This document shows, one piece after another, positions 1-11,262 of a DNA stretch of 64,000 nt. The stretch spans positions 930,001 through 994,000 of the forward strand of contig RSEE01000010.1 in the NCBI GenBank assembly GCA_003971905.1. The letters run 5' to 3'. This stretch comes from Moniliella sp. 'wahieum'. Lineage: Eukaryota > Basidiomycota > Moniliellomycetes > Moniliellales > Moniliellaceae. The notes under the pieces were generated by a model. The model was not told the DNA's origin. It did not search any database and worked only from the letters and a program-made list of their open reading frames with translations. Each line of letters opens with the position of its first letter. The stretch's first letter is position 1. The position numbers and the translations under genes were made by a program.

Positions 1-517
1 TTGCGTTTCCCACGGAACCCATCGGGGCGTGCTGGATGAACAACCGATCCAATTTCCATGTCCAGCAACCAAGCCAGCGGTGGCAATAGGCCGTGCTCCC
101 CTCAACAGAAGGTGGTAGTCGTCCGATAGGTTGTTGTGGGATGGTGCGTGCTAGACAGAGAGAACCGGAGGGGCGGGTGAGGCAGAGCGCTAGTCAGTAG
201 GGCGGGTCGCCGGTAGGATTATCTGCCAACCAAAACGTACGTCGTTCTCCATAGATCAAGGCACCGGAGAGATGGGCTGGGATGGAACACTCAGGACAGG
301 GGCTTCATATTCATAGTAGCACATAGTAAGCGTCACGTGCATCCCATGGAGTCGGTGCAACGAACCAACGCGCTCGGTAGGTATTCCCGCTCTCGCAGCT
401 CCCCACATGCTCTCCTCCAGCAGCAACACTCCAAAACCCGCCGGGTCTGCTCCACCCACCACACCACCACCACCCCTCCTCCTCCTCCTGACCGCGCAAG
501 CGGGCGCCAGGGCAGAC
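1..517. other. Gene-free left edge
   Basis: I see no supported gene here. Short open frames exist on both strands, but they are low in complexity and match nothing I know. The last 100 bases carry CCT/CCA-rich pyrimidine tracts just before the start of the Bor1-like gene and may be its leader. An in-frame ATG at 407 would lengthen that protein by 37 residues. Confidence 0.5.
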
Positions 518-2585
518 ATGTCAGACGCGGATGTGGATGCGACGCCCCATGTGGGGAGCATGGACAACGACAAGCTTCGCTCCCGCCTCCAGGAGGAGCT
601 CTCGCCTCCTCTCGCTGCCACCCCCCGCGTCTTCACCTCCTCCCCCGACGACCCAGGCTACCCCATCTTTGCTGGCGACCTGCCCTGGTCACAACGGTCC
701 TGGATGTACCAATTCCGTCCGTTCCGCGGCATGTACTACGATGTGCGCCGCCGTCTGCCTCTCTATCGCTCCGACTGGACCAGCGCCTGTGCGCCGCGCA
801 ACTGGTACACTCTTCTCGACTCGACTGTGCGCATGTACTTTATCAGTACGTTGTGTTTCCTGCATTGGCTGTACGCGTTCGCATGGTTAACGTGAGCACC
901 CAGCCTCATGCCGGCTATTGCGTATGTCCTCGACATGAACCACCGCACGCATGGCGTGTACGGTGTGAACGAAGTTATCCTTGCTAGCGCTTTGGCCGCC
1001 ATCGTCTTCCCCATCTTTGGGTGCCAGCCTCTGACCTTTGTGGGTGTGACGGGGCTGATCAATCTGTGCAATTACACCATGTACAATGTCACAGTCCATC
1101 ATTGGGGGTTTGACCACCTCCATTACCTGCGCTTTCAGGCATGGATGCTCATCTGGGCCGCTGGCTTCTTGTTTGCCGGAGCAGCGCTCAACATGTCGGA
1201 CTATACCCGCTTCATCACCGACATGACCTCACAGACCTTTGGCTTTTATGTGGGCGTCGTCTACATTCAGAAGGGGATCGAGCTGCTGATCAATGAATTC
1301 GAGCCGAGCCCCCGAGACAATGCGACCGGGTGGCTGTCGGTGACGATTGCCATTTGTTCACCGTCAGCGTCTACCTTGTTTCGGCGGTAGGCAGAACCTC
1401 CTTTTCCCTTCCGTGTCCGAATGGGGATTGGCTCCTACGCCTTACTGCCGGCTGCATTTTTTGGACGGGCTTCTCGCATTTCCCGCATGGGTCCTTAAAA
1501 CAGGTGCCGTTGGAACGGGGTACCGATCACTCGCTCTTGGTTCCCCACCATGGACCGCGGTTGGTTTGTCGATTTCTGGCACATTGATGTCAAGTGGGTC
1601 TTTGTTGCCCATTTGGCTTTCTTGTCATGCTTCTCTTCTACTTTGACCACAATGTTAGCTCCGTCATGGCTCAGGCGCGTATTCCCCGTTCGAACGCCGG
1701 CAGGCTTCCATTGGGACATGGCTGTCCTCGCTGCCACCACTCTCGTCTCTGGCTTTCTCGGGCTTCCTGCTCCGAATGGACTCGTGCCCCAAGCGCCCGA
1801 ACATACCGACTCTCTCTCGATCTATGCACAGGTGGACCAGGCCCACCACCACCACCACCACCCTACTTTGAATCAGGCACAGCGCCGCTCAACCGAAGAA
1901 CCATCGTATTCCGAGCTAAAGCGCATTCGCACCGTCCAAATGGAACAAGATGTCGTCGGCTCCCTCCCTGCCGGTCCCCGTTCCGCCCCTCAGGAGATCC
2001 GCAACGTGCGTGTGGTCGAGCAACGAGTTTCTCACCTGGCCATTGGCGCCTTGACCTGGCCACCATGACACGTCCTTTCCTCGTGATGCCTGGGCTCATG
2101 CCGCGCGCCGTTTTGCCGGCGTCTTTCTCCTGGTCGGATGGGGGTCGATTGAGCAGACCATTGGTCCAACGCGCTCTCGCCATGGTCAAGACCGCGCCAT
2201 GGCCGACCCTTCCAACCCCCTGTTGAGGGTCCGGCGACGTAAGATTTTCTCTCACTGCCATCCAATGGACCTTTTTCGGTATGACCATCGCCATCTCCCA
2301 AACCCTGGCCGGACTCGGGTTCCCCGTGATCATCCTCCTCTTAATCCCGGTACGGTACTACCTTCTTCCCAGGTGGTTCTCGCCCCCGGAACTGGCCATC
2401 CTCGACTCGCCCACCGCCGATGCCCCCCCGCTACTGTCTCTGGACACGAACCCGAACGCGTCACGGGGTCGGCGTCCCAGTTGCCCTCGATACGGGACTG
2501 GCCGGAACCGAGTGGGGCAAAGCCCTTGGCCTCCCGCCCCTTCGTCCGCCACCGTCGCTGTCGCTACCGGCTTGAGGCGCTTTGA
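518..2585 (+). CDS. BOR1: Bor1-like borate/anion transporter (SLC4 family)
   Basis: The product resembles the fungal Bor1 branch of the HCO3-/SLC4 anion transporters, multi-pass membrane proteins that export borate across the plasma membrane. The family pattern is visible in order: an N-terminal WMYQFRPFRGMYYDVRRRLP segment, then GVNEVILASALAAIVFPIFG and CQPLTFVGVTGLINL (about 970-1070), LNMSDYTRFITDMTSQTFGF (about 1190), AGFHWDMAVLAATTL and FLGLPAPNGLVPQAPEHT (about 1700-1800), and a last hydrophobic part GLGFPVIILLLIPVRYYLLP near 2320. An intron is likely near 846-903 (GTACG...CCCAG). The reading frame changes several times without loss of similarity, so the exact C-terminus is uncertain; a stop at 2585 is the best guess. 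The start at 518 (MSDADVDATPHVG) is preferred over the in-frame 407, whose extra residues are low in complexity. Confidence 0.85.
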
Positions 2586-3105
2586 TTCGGCCTCCACCAC
2601 TACGCGCCTGGCTACCGTGCTGCCCCTGGTCAGGGCCTGCCCCCCACTCCCCACCCGAAGAGGAGGAGGCTTGAAGCGTGAAGCTTCTCACACGCAGTGT
2701 TGTGCCTGTCGAAGAAAGGACTCGGCTTCGCGATCTGCTTCCATATGCCATTGCTATCTTGTTGTCCTGCCGATGAGCGACCCAGTCAAGGCGTTCCCAA
2801 TGCATCTTGTTGTTCTTGCCAAGGAGAGTGACATCTACAGGAGGAATCAGCACCAACAGCGGCGCCAACCCCACCAGGCCCAACGACCAACTTTTTGGCT
2901 ACACCCTGGTGCTGATAACCATGCCCTGAAACACATGTCACGTGCCGCACGCCCCCTCCCCGGCTTGTCAGCGGAACAGGCGGAATGGAATTTCCGCGTG
3001 ACTCAGAGCGGCAGGAACAACCAACGGCTCGACGACATCAGCCCTGCATTTGCTTGGCATGCAGCCCATCCCCATCCCACCACCCTCCATCCCCAGCCCC
3101 ACCAC
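2586..3105. other. Intergenic region between BOR1 and THS1
   Basis: No conserved frame is seen here. It must hold the 3' end of the Bor1-like transcript and the promoter and leader of the threonyl-tRNA synthetase gene. The last 60 bases are rich in CCAT/CCAC just before the ATG. I see no TATA box or repeat. Confidence 0.5.
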
Positions 3106-5406
3106 CATGTCTGCGCTGAGCCCGCGCCCTCGGCCCCCAGCTGCGGCTGCCCAGGTCGCCGACCTGGCCAAGAATGTCGGCGAGAAGCTCGGCCTTGCCC
3201 CATCCAACTCCCTGCCGCCCCGGACGCTGCCAAGAAGGCGCCCAAGCCCAAGAAGGAGGGCAAAGAAAAGGACAAGGAGGCGCTGCCCGAGGTACGTTGG
3301 TTTCTCCTCTGCTCCATTCCTCCCCTGCTGCTCACACCACTGCCCACCGCAGGCCCAACCGGTCCACCCTTCGTATCTCGACAAGCGCATCGAGCTCTTT
3401 GAAAAGGCCAAGGCCGAGCGCGATGCGTATGTCGCTGCCCAGCCGCGCAAGGAGATTGTCGTGACGCTTCCGGATGGGAGTAGCCGGGTTGCTACGGCAT
3501 GGGAGACGAGCCCAATGGACATTGCCAAGCAAATCTCCAAGTCCTTGTCGGAGAAGATTGTGATTGCCAAAGTGATGGGCAACTGTGGGACTTGGAACGT
3601 CCGTTTGAAGGGCCTGCATCGCTCGAGCTGCTCGACTTTGACCACCCAGAGGGAAAACGTGTGTTTTGGCACTCGTCTGCTCACGTTTTGGGTGAGGCGG
3701 CGGAACTGCTGTATGGCTGCCACCTCTGCATTGGCCCTCCGACCGGCGGGTTTTTCTACGAAATGGCCATGGGCGACTCGGCCGATCGGGCCGCGTGACC
3801 CGCCAGGAAGACTTCCCCGCGTTGGAGAAGCTGACGACCAAGGCAATCAAGGAGAAACAGGCGTTTGAGCGGGTGGTGCTGCCCAAGGAAAAACTGCTGG
3901 AGATGTTTGCGTACAACAAGTACAAGCAGCACATCATCAAGGACAAAATCCCCGATGGCACTTCCACCACCGTCTACCGCTGCGGCCCATGATCGATCTC
4001 TGTGTCGGCCCACACATCCCCCATACGGGACGCATCAAGGCTCTGTCGGTGTGAAGAACTCGGCGTCGTACTTCCTCGGAGACCAGAACAACGACTCGCT
4101 CCAACGGCTGTACGGCATCTCGTTCCCTGACAATGCGCGCATGAAGGAGTACAAGAAATGGCTCGAAGAGGCAGCCAAGCGGGACCACCGCAAGATTGGC
4201 AAGGAGCAAGAGCTTTTCTTTTTCCACGACATGAGTCCTGGCTCCGCGTTCTGGTTGCCGCACGGGGCGCGGATCTACGAGAAACTGATGACGCTGATGA
4301 AGCAGGAGTACCAAAGCGTGGCTTCACCGAGGTTGGCACCCCCAACATGTTTAACGCCAAGCTGTGGGAGACGTCGGGTCACTGGGCCAACTACAAGGAC
4401 GATATGTTTACGCTGCCAGTGGAGAAGGAGACGTTTGCGCTCAAGCCGATGAACTGCCCGGCCACTGCTTGGTTTATGCGCATCGCGACCGTTCGTACCG
4501 CGAACTGCCCCTGCGTCTGGCCGAGTTTGGCGTGATCCACCGGAACGAGGCATCGGGTGCGTTGAGTGGCCTGACGCGTGTCCGGCGCTTTGTGCAAGAC
4601 GACGCGCACATTTTCTGCATGGCGTCCCAGATTGAAGAGGAGATGGCCAACTGCTTTGCCTTCCTCGAGACATTTATGGCAAGTTTGGCTTCTCGTTCAA
4701 GCTCGGCCTGTCGACCCGTCCCGAGAAGAAGTACATTGGGGAGCTGGCGGTGTGGGACGCGGCTGAGGCACGGCTCAAGTCGGCGCTGAACAAGTTTGTG
4801 CCGAACCAGTGGGTGGTGAACGAGGGCGATGGCGCGTTTTACGGGCCCAAGATTGACATTGAGATCAAGGATGCCATGGGCCGCGAGTTCCAGTGCGCCA
4901 CGATCCAACTCGACTTTAACCTGCCCAACCGGTTTGACCTCAAGTTCCGCGCGCTCCCGGGCCAAGGCACCCTCGACGGCGGCAACTTTGATCGGCCCGT
5001 CATGATCCACCGTGCCATCCTCGGCTCGCTCGAGCGGTTCATTGCGATCCTCACCGAACACTTTGCAGGCAAGTGGCCCTTCTGGCTCAGCCCACGGCAG
5101 GTGATGGTGGTGCCCGTGTCGGTGGACAACTATGCGTATGCGCAGCAGGTGGCCGACAAGCTCCATGACGAGGGCAAGTTTTATGCCGATGTCGACGTGA
5201 CCGACAACACGCTCAAGAAGAAGATCTTCAATGCCGAAAAGGCACAGTACAACTTTATCCTCGTCGTCGGTGCGCGCGAGGCGGAGACCAAGGCGGTCAA
5301 CGTGCGTGCCAACGGCAAGGAGGTGGCGCACTCGTTGGAGGACACGCTGCAGGCCATGCTGCGTCTGTCCCAGAACCAGGGGCTGGAGAACGTGCTGGAC
5401 ATTTAA
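3106..5406 (+). CDS. THS1: Threonyl-tRNA synthetase, cytosolic type
   Basis: This class II synthetase charges tRNA-Thr. Domains appear in the usual eukaryotic order. A charged, lysine-rich N-terminus is followed by an intron near 3292-3352 (GTACGT...CGCAG). Then come a TGS domain ([20 protein letters not shown]), the editing domain with its [16 protein letters not shown] histidine motif and [11 protein letters not shown], and the catalytic core with motif 2 ([20 protein letters not shown], about 4525-4585) and motif 3 ([20 protein letters not shown], about 5000-5060). The C-terminal anticodon-binding domain begins at [20 protein letters not shown]. The last 218 residues lie in one open frame ending at a TAA at 5404-5406. 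Upstream the frame changes about seven times, at roughly 3580, 3795, 3985, 4050, 4310, 4480 and 4690, while the family match carries on. Since the gene is essential, I read these as sequencing indels. Confidence 0.95.
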
Positions 5407-5615
5407 TGCGCATCGCATCGCATTCCGCCACGTCAATCGCATGCCTTTCCATCTTCCTCCTTATCTTGCTAAGCGTTGTGTGGTCGATATGGGATAGGGA
5501 AAGTGGAGGAAAGAGGACGCGCGATTTAAGTCGAAAGGGACCATTTCCACATCGCCCGCCTCAAACGGGATCCAAGGTGCTTGCTCTCCTGCATCGACAG
5601 AAAAAGAAAGCAAAA

Positions 5616-5710
5616 TGCTTCAAAGGGGAATCGAACCCCTGTCACATCGACGTCTCACAGGCACTAGGGCTGTCTGGCAACGATGTAGTATACCACTAAC
5701 CCATTGAAGC
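5616..5710 (-). tRNA. tRNA-Gly(GCC) with intron
   Basis: Read on the minus strand, the acceptor arms GCTTCAA and TTGAAGC pair perfectly. A D-arm GGTTAGTGGTAT follows, then anticodon stem CATCG/CGATG with loop TTGCCA, so the anticodon is GCC. An intron of about 24 bases begins after position 37. The T-arm is AGGGG-TTCGATT-CCCCT and the discriminator base is A. It lies about 210 bases downstream of the ThrRS stop on the opposite strand. Pairing in all four stems makes this a sound call. Confidence 0.93.
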
Positions 5711-6966
5711 TTGATATCCTGTTGGTAAATGACAATTTCAGTGCAACTCTAGTTGAGCGATCACGTTGATCTTTCAGGGGTTCGTCCCGCTGTGATTGCC
5801 GCCTTATCCAGCTCAGCTAGAAGCGCCTAAGTGGAAGATGGTGTACAAAGATGGACAGAGCCTGGTACGCTGTGCTTCCCCCCCAACAGCAAACGAAGTC
5901 CGCCACGCTCGTTCTAGAGCCTCCGCGGAGTGCGGTTGAACGGTACTCAGGTGTCCCTCTTACTATTTAAGCTTTGGAATGCCACACGCATGAATACAGT
6001 TCCAAGGCCTCAGCGCCTCAGCCCGAATAACTTCTGAGTTCGATATATGATTTCAAGGACCACGAACAGAAGATGCATGCGAATACAATAGGTTCAATGC
6101 ACACAACAGCTGCTTTTGCGTAAAAAAGGACAGTCAATATATATGGCTACGTTATCAGCCCAGCCCGTCCCTCTTTCGCATAGAGGAACGGGAGAACCAC
6201 AATTATAATACAGGTTCTGTTTCCTTCTAGTATCCCACAGTAGACAATGCCCCTATAATCCACGATGTCAAACAGGATATGACGTCAAGCCGTCGGACGA
6301 ATGGTGCCACCATGCACCCCTCCCGTCGCCACGTCATGCAGTGTGTATAATGGCCTGTTAGAGTGCGTGAGAAGGCGGTGAGTGTGGACTTAAATTTGTC
6401 CGCCCCTGAGGCGCCCTTGGCGTAAAATATGCCCCCACAACAAGGGCCTCGTGCGCTCTGCTACTTCTCCTGGAATGGACTGTTACCACAGGTGCCTATA
6501 GCGCACGGCAGGCCGCCACCGTTATTCCCGCCCGTGGCGGCCCCAGATAAGGCCAACGGCTGCTGGGTGTGGGTGGGCCCTGAGTCAACCAGCGCGAGCA
6601 GGTCGGGGGGAAAGGAGGTTGGATCGACCATCAGTGCATCAGTATACCCGTGACATGCGGCATGCCCGCGACGGCTTCCCAAGGGCGTTATAGGGGCTGC
6701 GCCACATACACTGCCCTGCTGCCTCGTTCGCCCCCAGCGCGGCCGGCCGGGGCGCAGTGCTCTAATGCCGCCGGGTGTGGCGGTTAAAACACTCTGTTTC
6801 CCTGTTGGTTCCCATGCCTTTGTACCATCACTCGCGCACACGCCCACCCGTCTTCGATCGAACTCTGGCCAGTCCCTGGGCCATCTTGTCCCGTCTCTTG
6901 GCTCCGCTCCGCCCTCTCCCTCCTTCTCCCCTCCCGACACCCGCCTGCTGTGGCCCCCCGTCCTAT
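5711..6966. other. 1.26-kb gene-free stretch
   Basis: I see no supported gene. The part around 5950-6250 is richer in A and T than its surroundings, and the part from 6430 carries short open frames with no family match. A tRNA-like string near 5741-5790 does not fold into a complete tRNA. The last few hundred bases presumably hold the promoter and leader of the F-box gene; the pyrimidine-rich run at 6890-6960 fits a leader. Confidence 0.5.
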
Positions 6967-9123
6967 ATGGACATCCTCACACACGTCCCCGTCGAGGTGG
7001 CCGCCCACATCCTCAGCTGTGGCGTCCTGTCCATATCAGACGCCTGCCGTCTGTGCCTCGTGAGCAAGGGATGGAACCAGTTGATACGGTCCGAGGTAAG
7101 CTGGCAGGCATTTGCCCATACCCACCATCTCACGAAACAGCCCAATGATACCTGGCGGACCGTCACCCTCGGACACGAATTGCGCTCCCGCCAACTGGAA
7201 GGACCACCTCGGGCGAATTTGTCCCTCCCCTCCTCCCGGCTCTCAGCGACATGCAACAGATTTCTCCTGCATCGCCCAATCTGCAAGGAGAAGAGCTGCC
7301 CCCCGCCGTTCATGTCGCGGGTCTCCTAGTCCCAACGTGCTTGCCCTCTGGAGTCCTGATGGTCCGACCACACCGTGGTCTGGACGGTCGACTTGTGTAC
7401 CCACGAGCGCATGTGGATGCACCGTCAAAAATGTCCCCACATGAGCACAACGTGCCTCGCGGGAGACGGGTACATCCTGATGCTGTACCACTGTGCGTAT
7501 ATTCCCCATCGTCTCTTGACCAGTGCGACTGACTGCTGCATCGCAGGCGTCGGTCACCACGAGCGGTGGGTCCAAGTGAACATTTGGAAGTGTCCCGATG
7601 TAGAGACTGCGACACCTTCCTCTTCTCCTTCTGCCACGGAGAGGGGAAAGGAGCAGTTCGAGTTCCAAGGCGAGATGCGCCTCTGTGGGATGAATCTCTT
7701 CTCAGGCACGTTTGGTCCGGCGTACTTCTCCGCGCCATTCTTGGCCGTCGGGCCCAGCTGGGCTTTGATGAGTGCACGGACGAGTGGCCCGTCAAAGTCG
7801 TGGTATACAATGTAGATACGAAGACCTATGTCGAGTCGGTCGACTAGCCGAAGCGGTGAAAAGACAGGTCCAGCCATGGGGCTGCATCCCATGTACGTCT
7901 TCTCCCTCCCTCCCAGCTCTTTCGTCAACAGCCCCTCGTGTTGTGCATGGATGTAAGTGCAGCAACTTACACGACAGAACAGGGAGATGTGTTTTCCTCA
8001 AGCTCTCGCATTTGATGTCACACGTCTTCTCTTTGTCTCCTTCAAGCGCTGGGGAACCATTCGGGGGCGAGGGGCTTGGCTGGGCAACACGACTGCTGTT
8101 TCGATGGACAATGGTACCCCCTTGTGGAGTTCACGTACAGGCCGGCTTTCCCCTGCCAATTCTTCTGAACCAAAAGCAACTGTCCTAATGGCCATGGATG
8201 TGCCCGATGATAACCCTGACGGTCGGCGACTGCAACCCTCCCCTGCATCCCCTATTTGGACGAAGAAATGGAAGACACGTTGGCAGACACGACTGGTCGT
8301 TTGGCTCTCTCCCATCAGACGGAACGCTCCTTTCCGCCGGACTCAAGGGCGTATTTGTTCTGCGCGACTACCGCGTCTTCCTCACGACCAACCACTGAGC
8401 CTACCATTAACTGTGTCATCCTCGTCCCCCTGGGCGTCCACTCGCGTCGTTCCTCGGATGCCACCTTGGTTTCCGAGGTTCCGTCTCAACACAAAGACGC
8501 CTCTTCCCGTTCTTCTTCCTTCTCCATCCCCGAGAGTCTTCCCTCTTCCCGCTCCACCCGCGTACAGGCGCCAACGCAGCCCGCTGCGCCGTAGCCCTGG
8601 CGAACCACACCATCCTCTGGGCCACACCCCATACCGCGCCCATGCTACTCTTGCTGCCCGACCCCGCCCACGCCCACAGCGAACCTCGCCTGTTTACCCT
8701 TCCCACCTTGCCCCCGAGGGATGCGAGGGTGTAGAAAACGTGTGGGCCGCCACGGTTGGCGATCCACCCAACGCGCTCGCCCTATGACCGCGTACCTCTC
8801 GCATAACCTGCTCGCCCTCGTTCTCAACCCGCCCCGACGCGGCGTCTTGCCCGCCTCGGACGTGCAGCGCGTCGGTGCGGCCTTGCTCACCATCCATTTG
8901 GACCAGGCCGCGGCACTGTACCTCGGCCCGCTTGCCCGTCCGCGCGGTTGTACGTCTCCTGTTCAGGCGTCGAAACCACGGTGGACTTACCCAGCACCTT
9001 GGTATGGTGGAAGAAGGCTGCCAGGCCGTTGCACCCCGCCCCCCATCCTGTCCCCTCTTGGTCGGGTGGACCCTCGTGTTCCTGAGCCTCGGACAGGTGC
9101 AGCTTGTTGGGGCCCCACAGTAG
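6967..9123 (+). CDS. F-box protein
   Basis: The predicted protein starts MDILTHVPVEVAAHILSCGV and continues through DACRLCLVSKGWNQLIRSEV. This is a clear F-box (residues about 1-45), the part that docks substrate receptors onto Skp1 in SCF ubiquitin ligases. Beyond it, coding-like pieces run to about 9120 in alternating frames, for example SDGTLLSAGLKGVFVLRDYR near 8330, NHTILWATPHTAPMLLLL near 8610 and YVSCSGVETTVDLPSTLVWW near 8960. Their hydrophobic, strand-like texture suggests a beta-propeller-like substrate domain, but I cannot confirm WD repeats. Introns are likely near 7494-7547 and 7893-7953. The substrate is unknown. Confidence is high for the F-box and lower for the exact C-terminus. 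Confidence 0.75.
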
Positions 9124-10272
9124 GGCCCCACCTGTTCAGCCTCTCAGTTCACCCTGTTCTGTACTTTTTTTCTTTCTTCCCTCCCGACCGGGTAGGGCGG
9201 TGCATATGTGTACTTTATCTTTCCCCTCCTCTAGCTTCTGTCCCTAAAAAACGAACCGTTGAACTACATCGCGGCCTGGTAAATGTGCCTGGTGACCCGG
9301 TGACGCTGCAGCTTATTGAAGCTCCGCATGATGCCGATGATGGAAAAATGCGTGCCTGAAAGTGTGTGCCTGATGATGGAGGCATATGTCCGTCCATTTG
9401 GGGGTGTGGCGCATGGTGTGCCTGAGGGATGCCTGATGGTATATACTTTGAATCGGCAGTAGGGTGTGCGCCGAGCCCTTCACTGTTTCTCTTTCCCTCT
9501 CCCTCTCTTTATACCCCTTTATTGGCGGAGGTGACCACGATGATCACGATCGATACGAACGCTCACAAAACCCAACTCCCTTTTTCCTGCTCTCGTCCCC
9601 TTCGATGCTTTTCTCCTCTGTGCCCATCGAGCCATCGAGCCCATCGAACGATGCCATTGACTACATACTCTCTCCGAGTTTTCCTCGCGCGCTTGCGTCG
9701 CTCTCGAGTCTCCTCATTTACTCCCTACACAGCCATTTGTTTGTGTGAAAAAGAAATGGAACGGATCACGTTCCTCTGAGGTGACTCGGTGCCTAGACAG
9801 AGGTGTGGTGCCTAGTGCCTCCCCCCCTTGTGTTACCCGGTGGGGATTAGATCTCAGATAGAAAGGCACAGCGCACGGTGCCAATGCCAACGAAAACGAG
9901 TGCGTTAGCCCCGACCGCCACAGCGGATTTGGTCGCCTGGACAGGGTGCTGGTCTGTGCTCGCTGGAATGCAACGGATGCGCGTGCCGCCGAACGGTACT
10001 ATGGTCGCGTCTTGCATTCATGCCCTTGATTGTGGTGGGTTTCTCTTCCACTGAGGCTAAGTGAACTTTCGCCAAAAAGTATTTTGGTCCAGACTCGCGG
10101 GGCATTTGTCCCGTCCATTACACCCTTAGTTTGTTTATTGGAGAAAGCACGCAGTGCGCGTCATCGGTTCCGTCGGTTTCGATGACGCGCATACTAAAGG
10201 GTGGTTTGGCGGGACGATGGCATGCACGAGAGGGCAAATGACTGTGGAACCAGGACACCAAACAGCAAAAAT
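9124..10272. other. 1.15-kb gene-free stretch
   Basis: This lies between the F-box gene and tRNA-Pro. It contains TC-rich runs near 9480-9530 and short open frames of biased composition, none recognisable. I see no promoter motif or repeat that I can support. Confidence 0.5.
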
Positions 10273-10362
10273 GGGGTCCGCCCGGGATCGAACCGAGGAC
10301 CACCTCTACGAAAGCGGATGCGCTGACCCTAAAGAGGCATGATACCACTACACCACGAACCC
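10273..10362 (-). tRNA. tRNA-Pro(AGG) with intron
   Basis: On the minus strand the acceptor GGGTTCG pairs with CGGACCC with one G-T pair. The D-arm contains TGGTGTAGTGGT (A box). The anticodon stem CCTCT/AGAGG encloses TTAGGG, giving anticodon AGG, with an intron of about 18 bases after position 37. The T-arm contains GGTTCGATCC (B box). The overall pattern matches fungal tRNA-Pro(AGG). It stands alone between the F-box and sulfate permease genes. Confidence 0.92.
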
Positions 10363-11262
10363 ATGCTTGTATTTGCAGCAGATGCAGATCTGGTGGGGCG
10401 CTGTATGTAGTCGATTGATTATGGCTCTGATTGGTCATCGGATAGTCGACAGCCCAGAGAAAAGGCTAAGATTGGCAGGAGCAGCTGTCGATGGCACCAA
10501 GCAAGCAGGTTCCAGCATCTTTTGCCACATGTCAGGTCCCAGCGAGAAGCCATACTGGTTGTGGGGGGCGTGTGCTGCCCCATGCTGGGTGGAAGTCGAG
10601 CGGAGATGAGAATGGTGATCGATTGGGGGTGGCCCAGACCAGAATTGCGAAGAGGCGGGCGCAGTGGCTGGATTCGGGTTTTAGTTTCGAGACAGCTGTG
10701 TCTGAGCAGCGGAGATGCCGCTCGCATCGCGCAATCGCTTCCGACGGCGGCGCGGGGGCGGAATGGGGCGGAATTCCCCAGGGGGGCATGGCGTGCTCGG
10801 TTGGTGTTGGACAAGACGCAATTGGGCTCAACAGCTACCACGACGGCATGCCCAGCGCCTCAGCCGCACAGCCAGGCACGAACCACCCGAGATCCAGCCC
10901 TACTCGGCCCCGCCCTGCCCGCTGATGCATGATGCTGCCTGTGGCGTGGCGCTGGGCGCTCAAAAAACATGGCCGGATGGGCGTCTTCTGAAGCGGTGGG
11001 CTTGGTTTTCCTCATCGCTGCCAACACCACTCCACTTTCTTGGGCGCCTCAGCAGTCAGTCTGAGTACCTGAGTACCCAGAACGCAGAATTCAGAGCTCA
11101 GACGCCCCCTCCTCGCGCTCTAGTCTCACCATCTCACCCCCTGTCGGCCGAAGAACACCGCTGAGGAAAACCGCAGAATTCGGGGCTCGTCTTATACCCT
11201 CCACCATCACCTCCACCACTCCGGTCTCTTCTCCTGCCACCCCCCTCCCTCTTCTGCCTGCC
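10363..11262. other. 0.9-kb intergenic region upstream of SulP
   Basis: Overlapping open frames on both strands fill 10420-10930, but none resembles a family I know and their composition is biased, so I do not call a gene. The final 150 bases are CT-rich and probably serve as the leader of the sulfate permease gene. Confidence 0.45.

Noticed and set aside
5741-5790. tRNA-like string with A-box- and B-box-like parts near tRNA-Gly
   Set aside because: The segment does not give acceptor and anticodon stems that pair, so it is at best a tRNA fragment or chance.
9429-9779. Ser/Pro/Leu-rich frames of about 100 residues
   Set aside because: They arise from TC-rich low-complexity DNA and show no motif.
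10419-10932. Overlapping open frames of 130-145 residues on both strands
   Set aside because: Composition is biased, frames overlap on both strands and no family motif appears; the region is the SulP upstream spacer.
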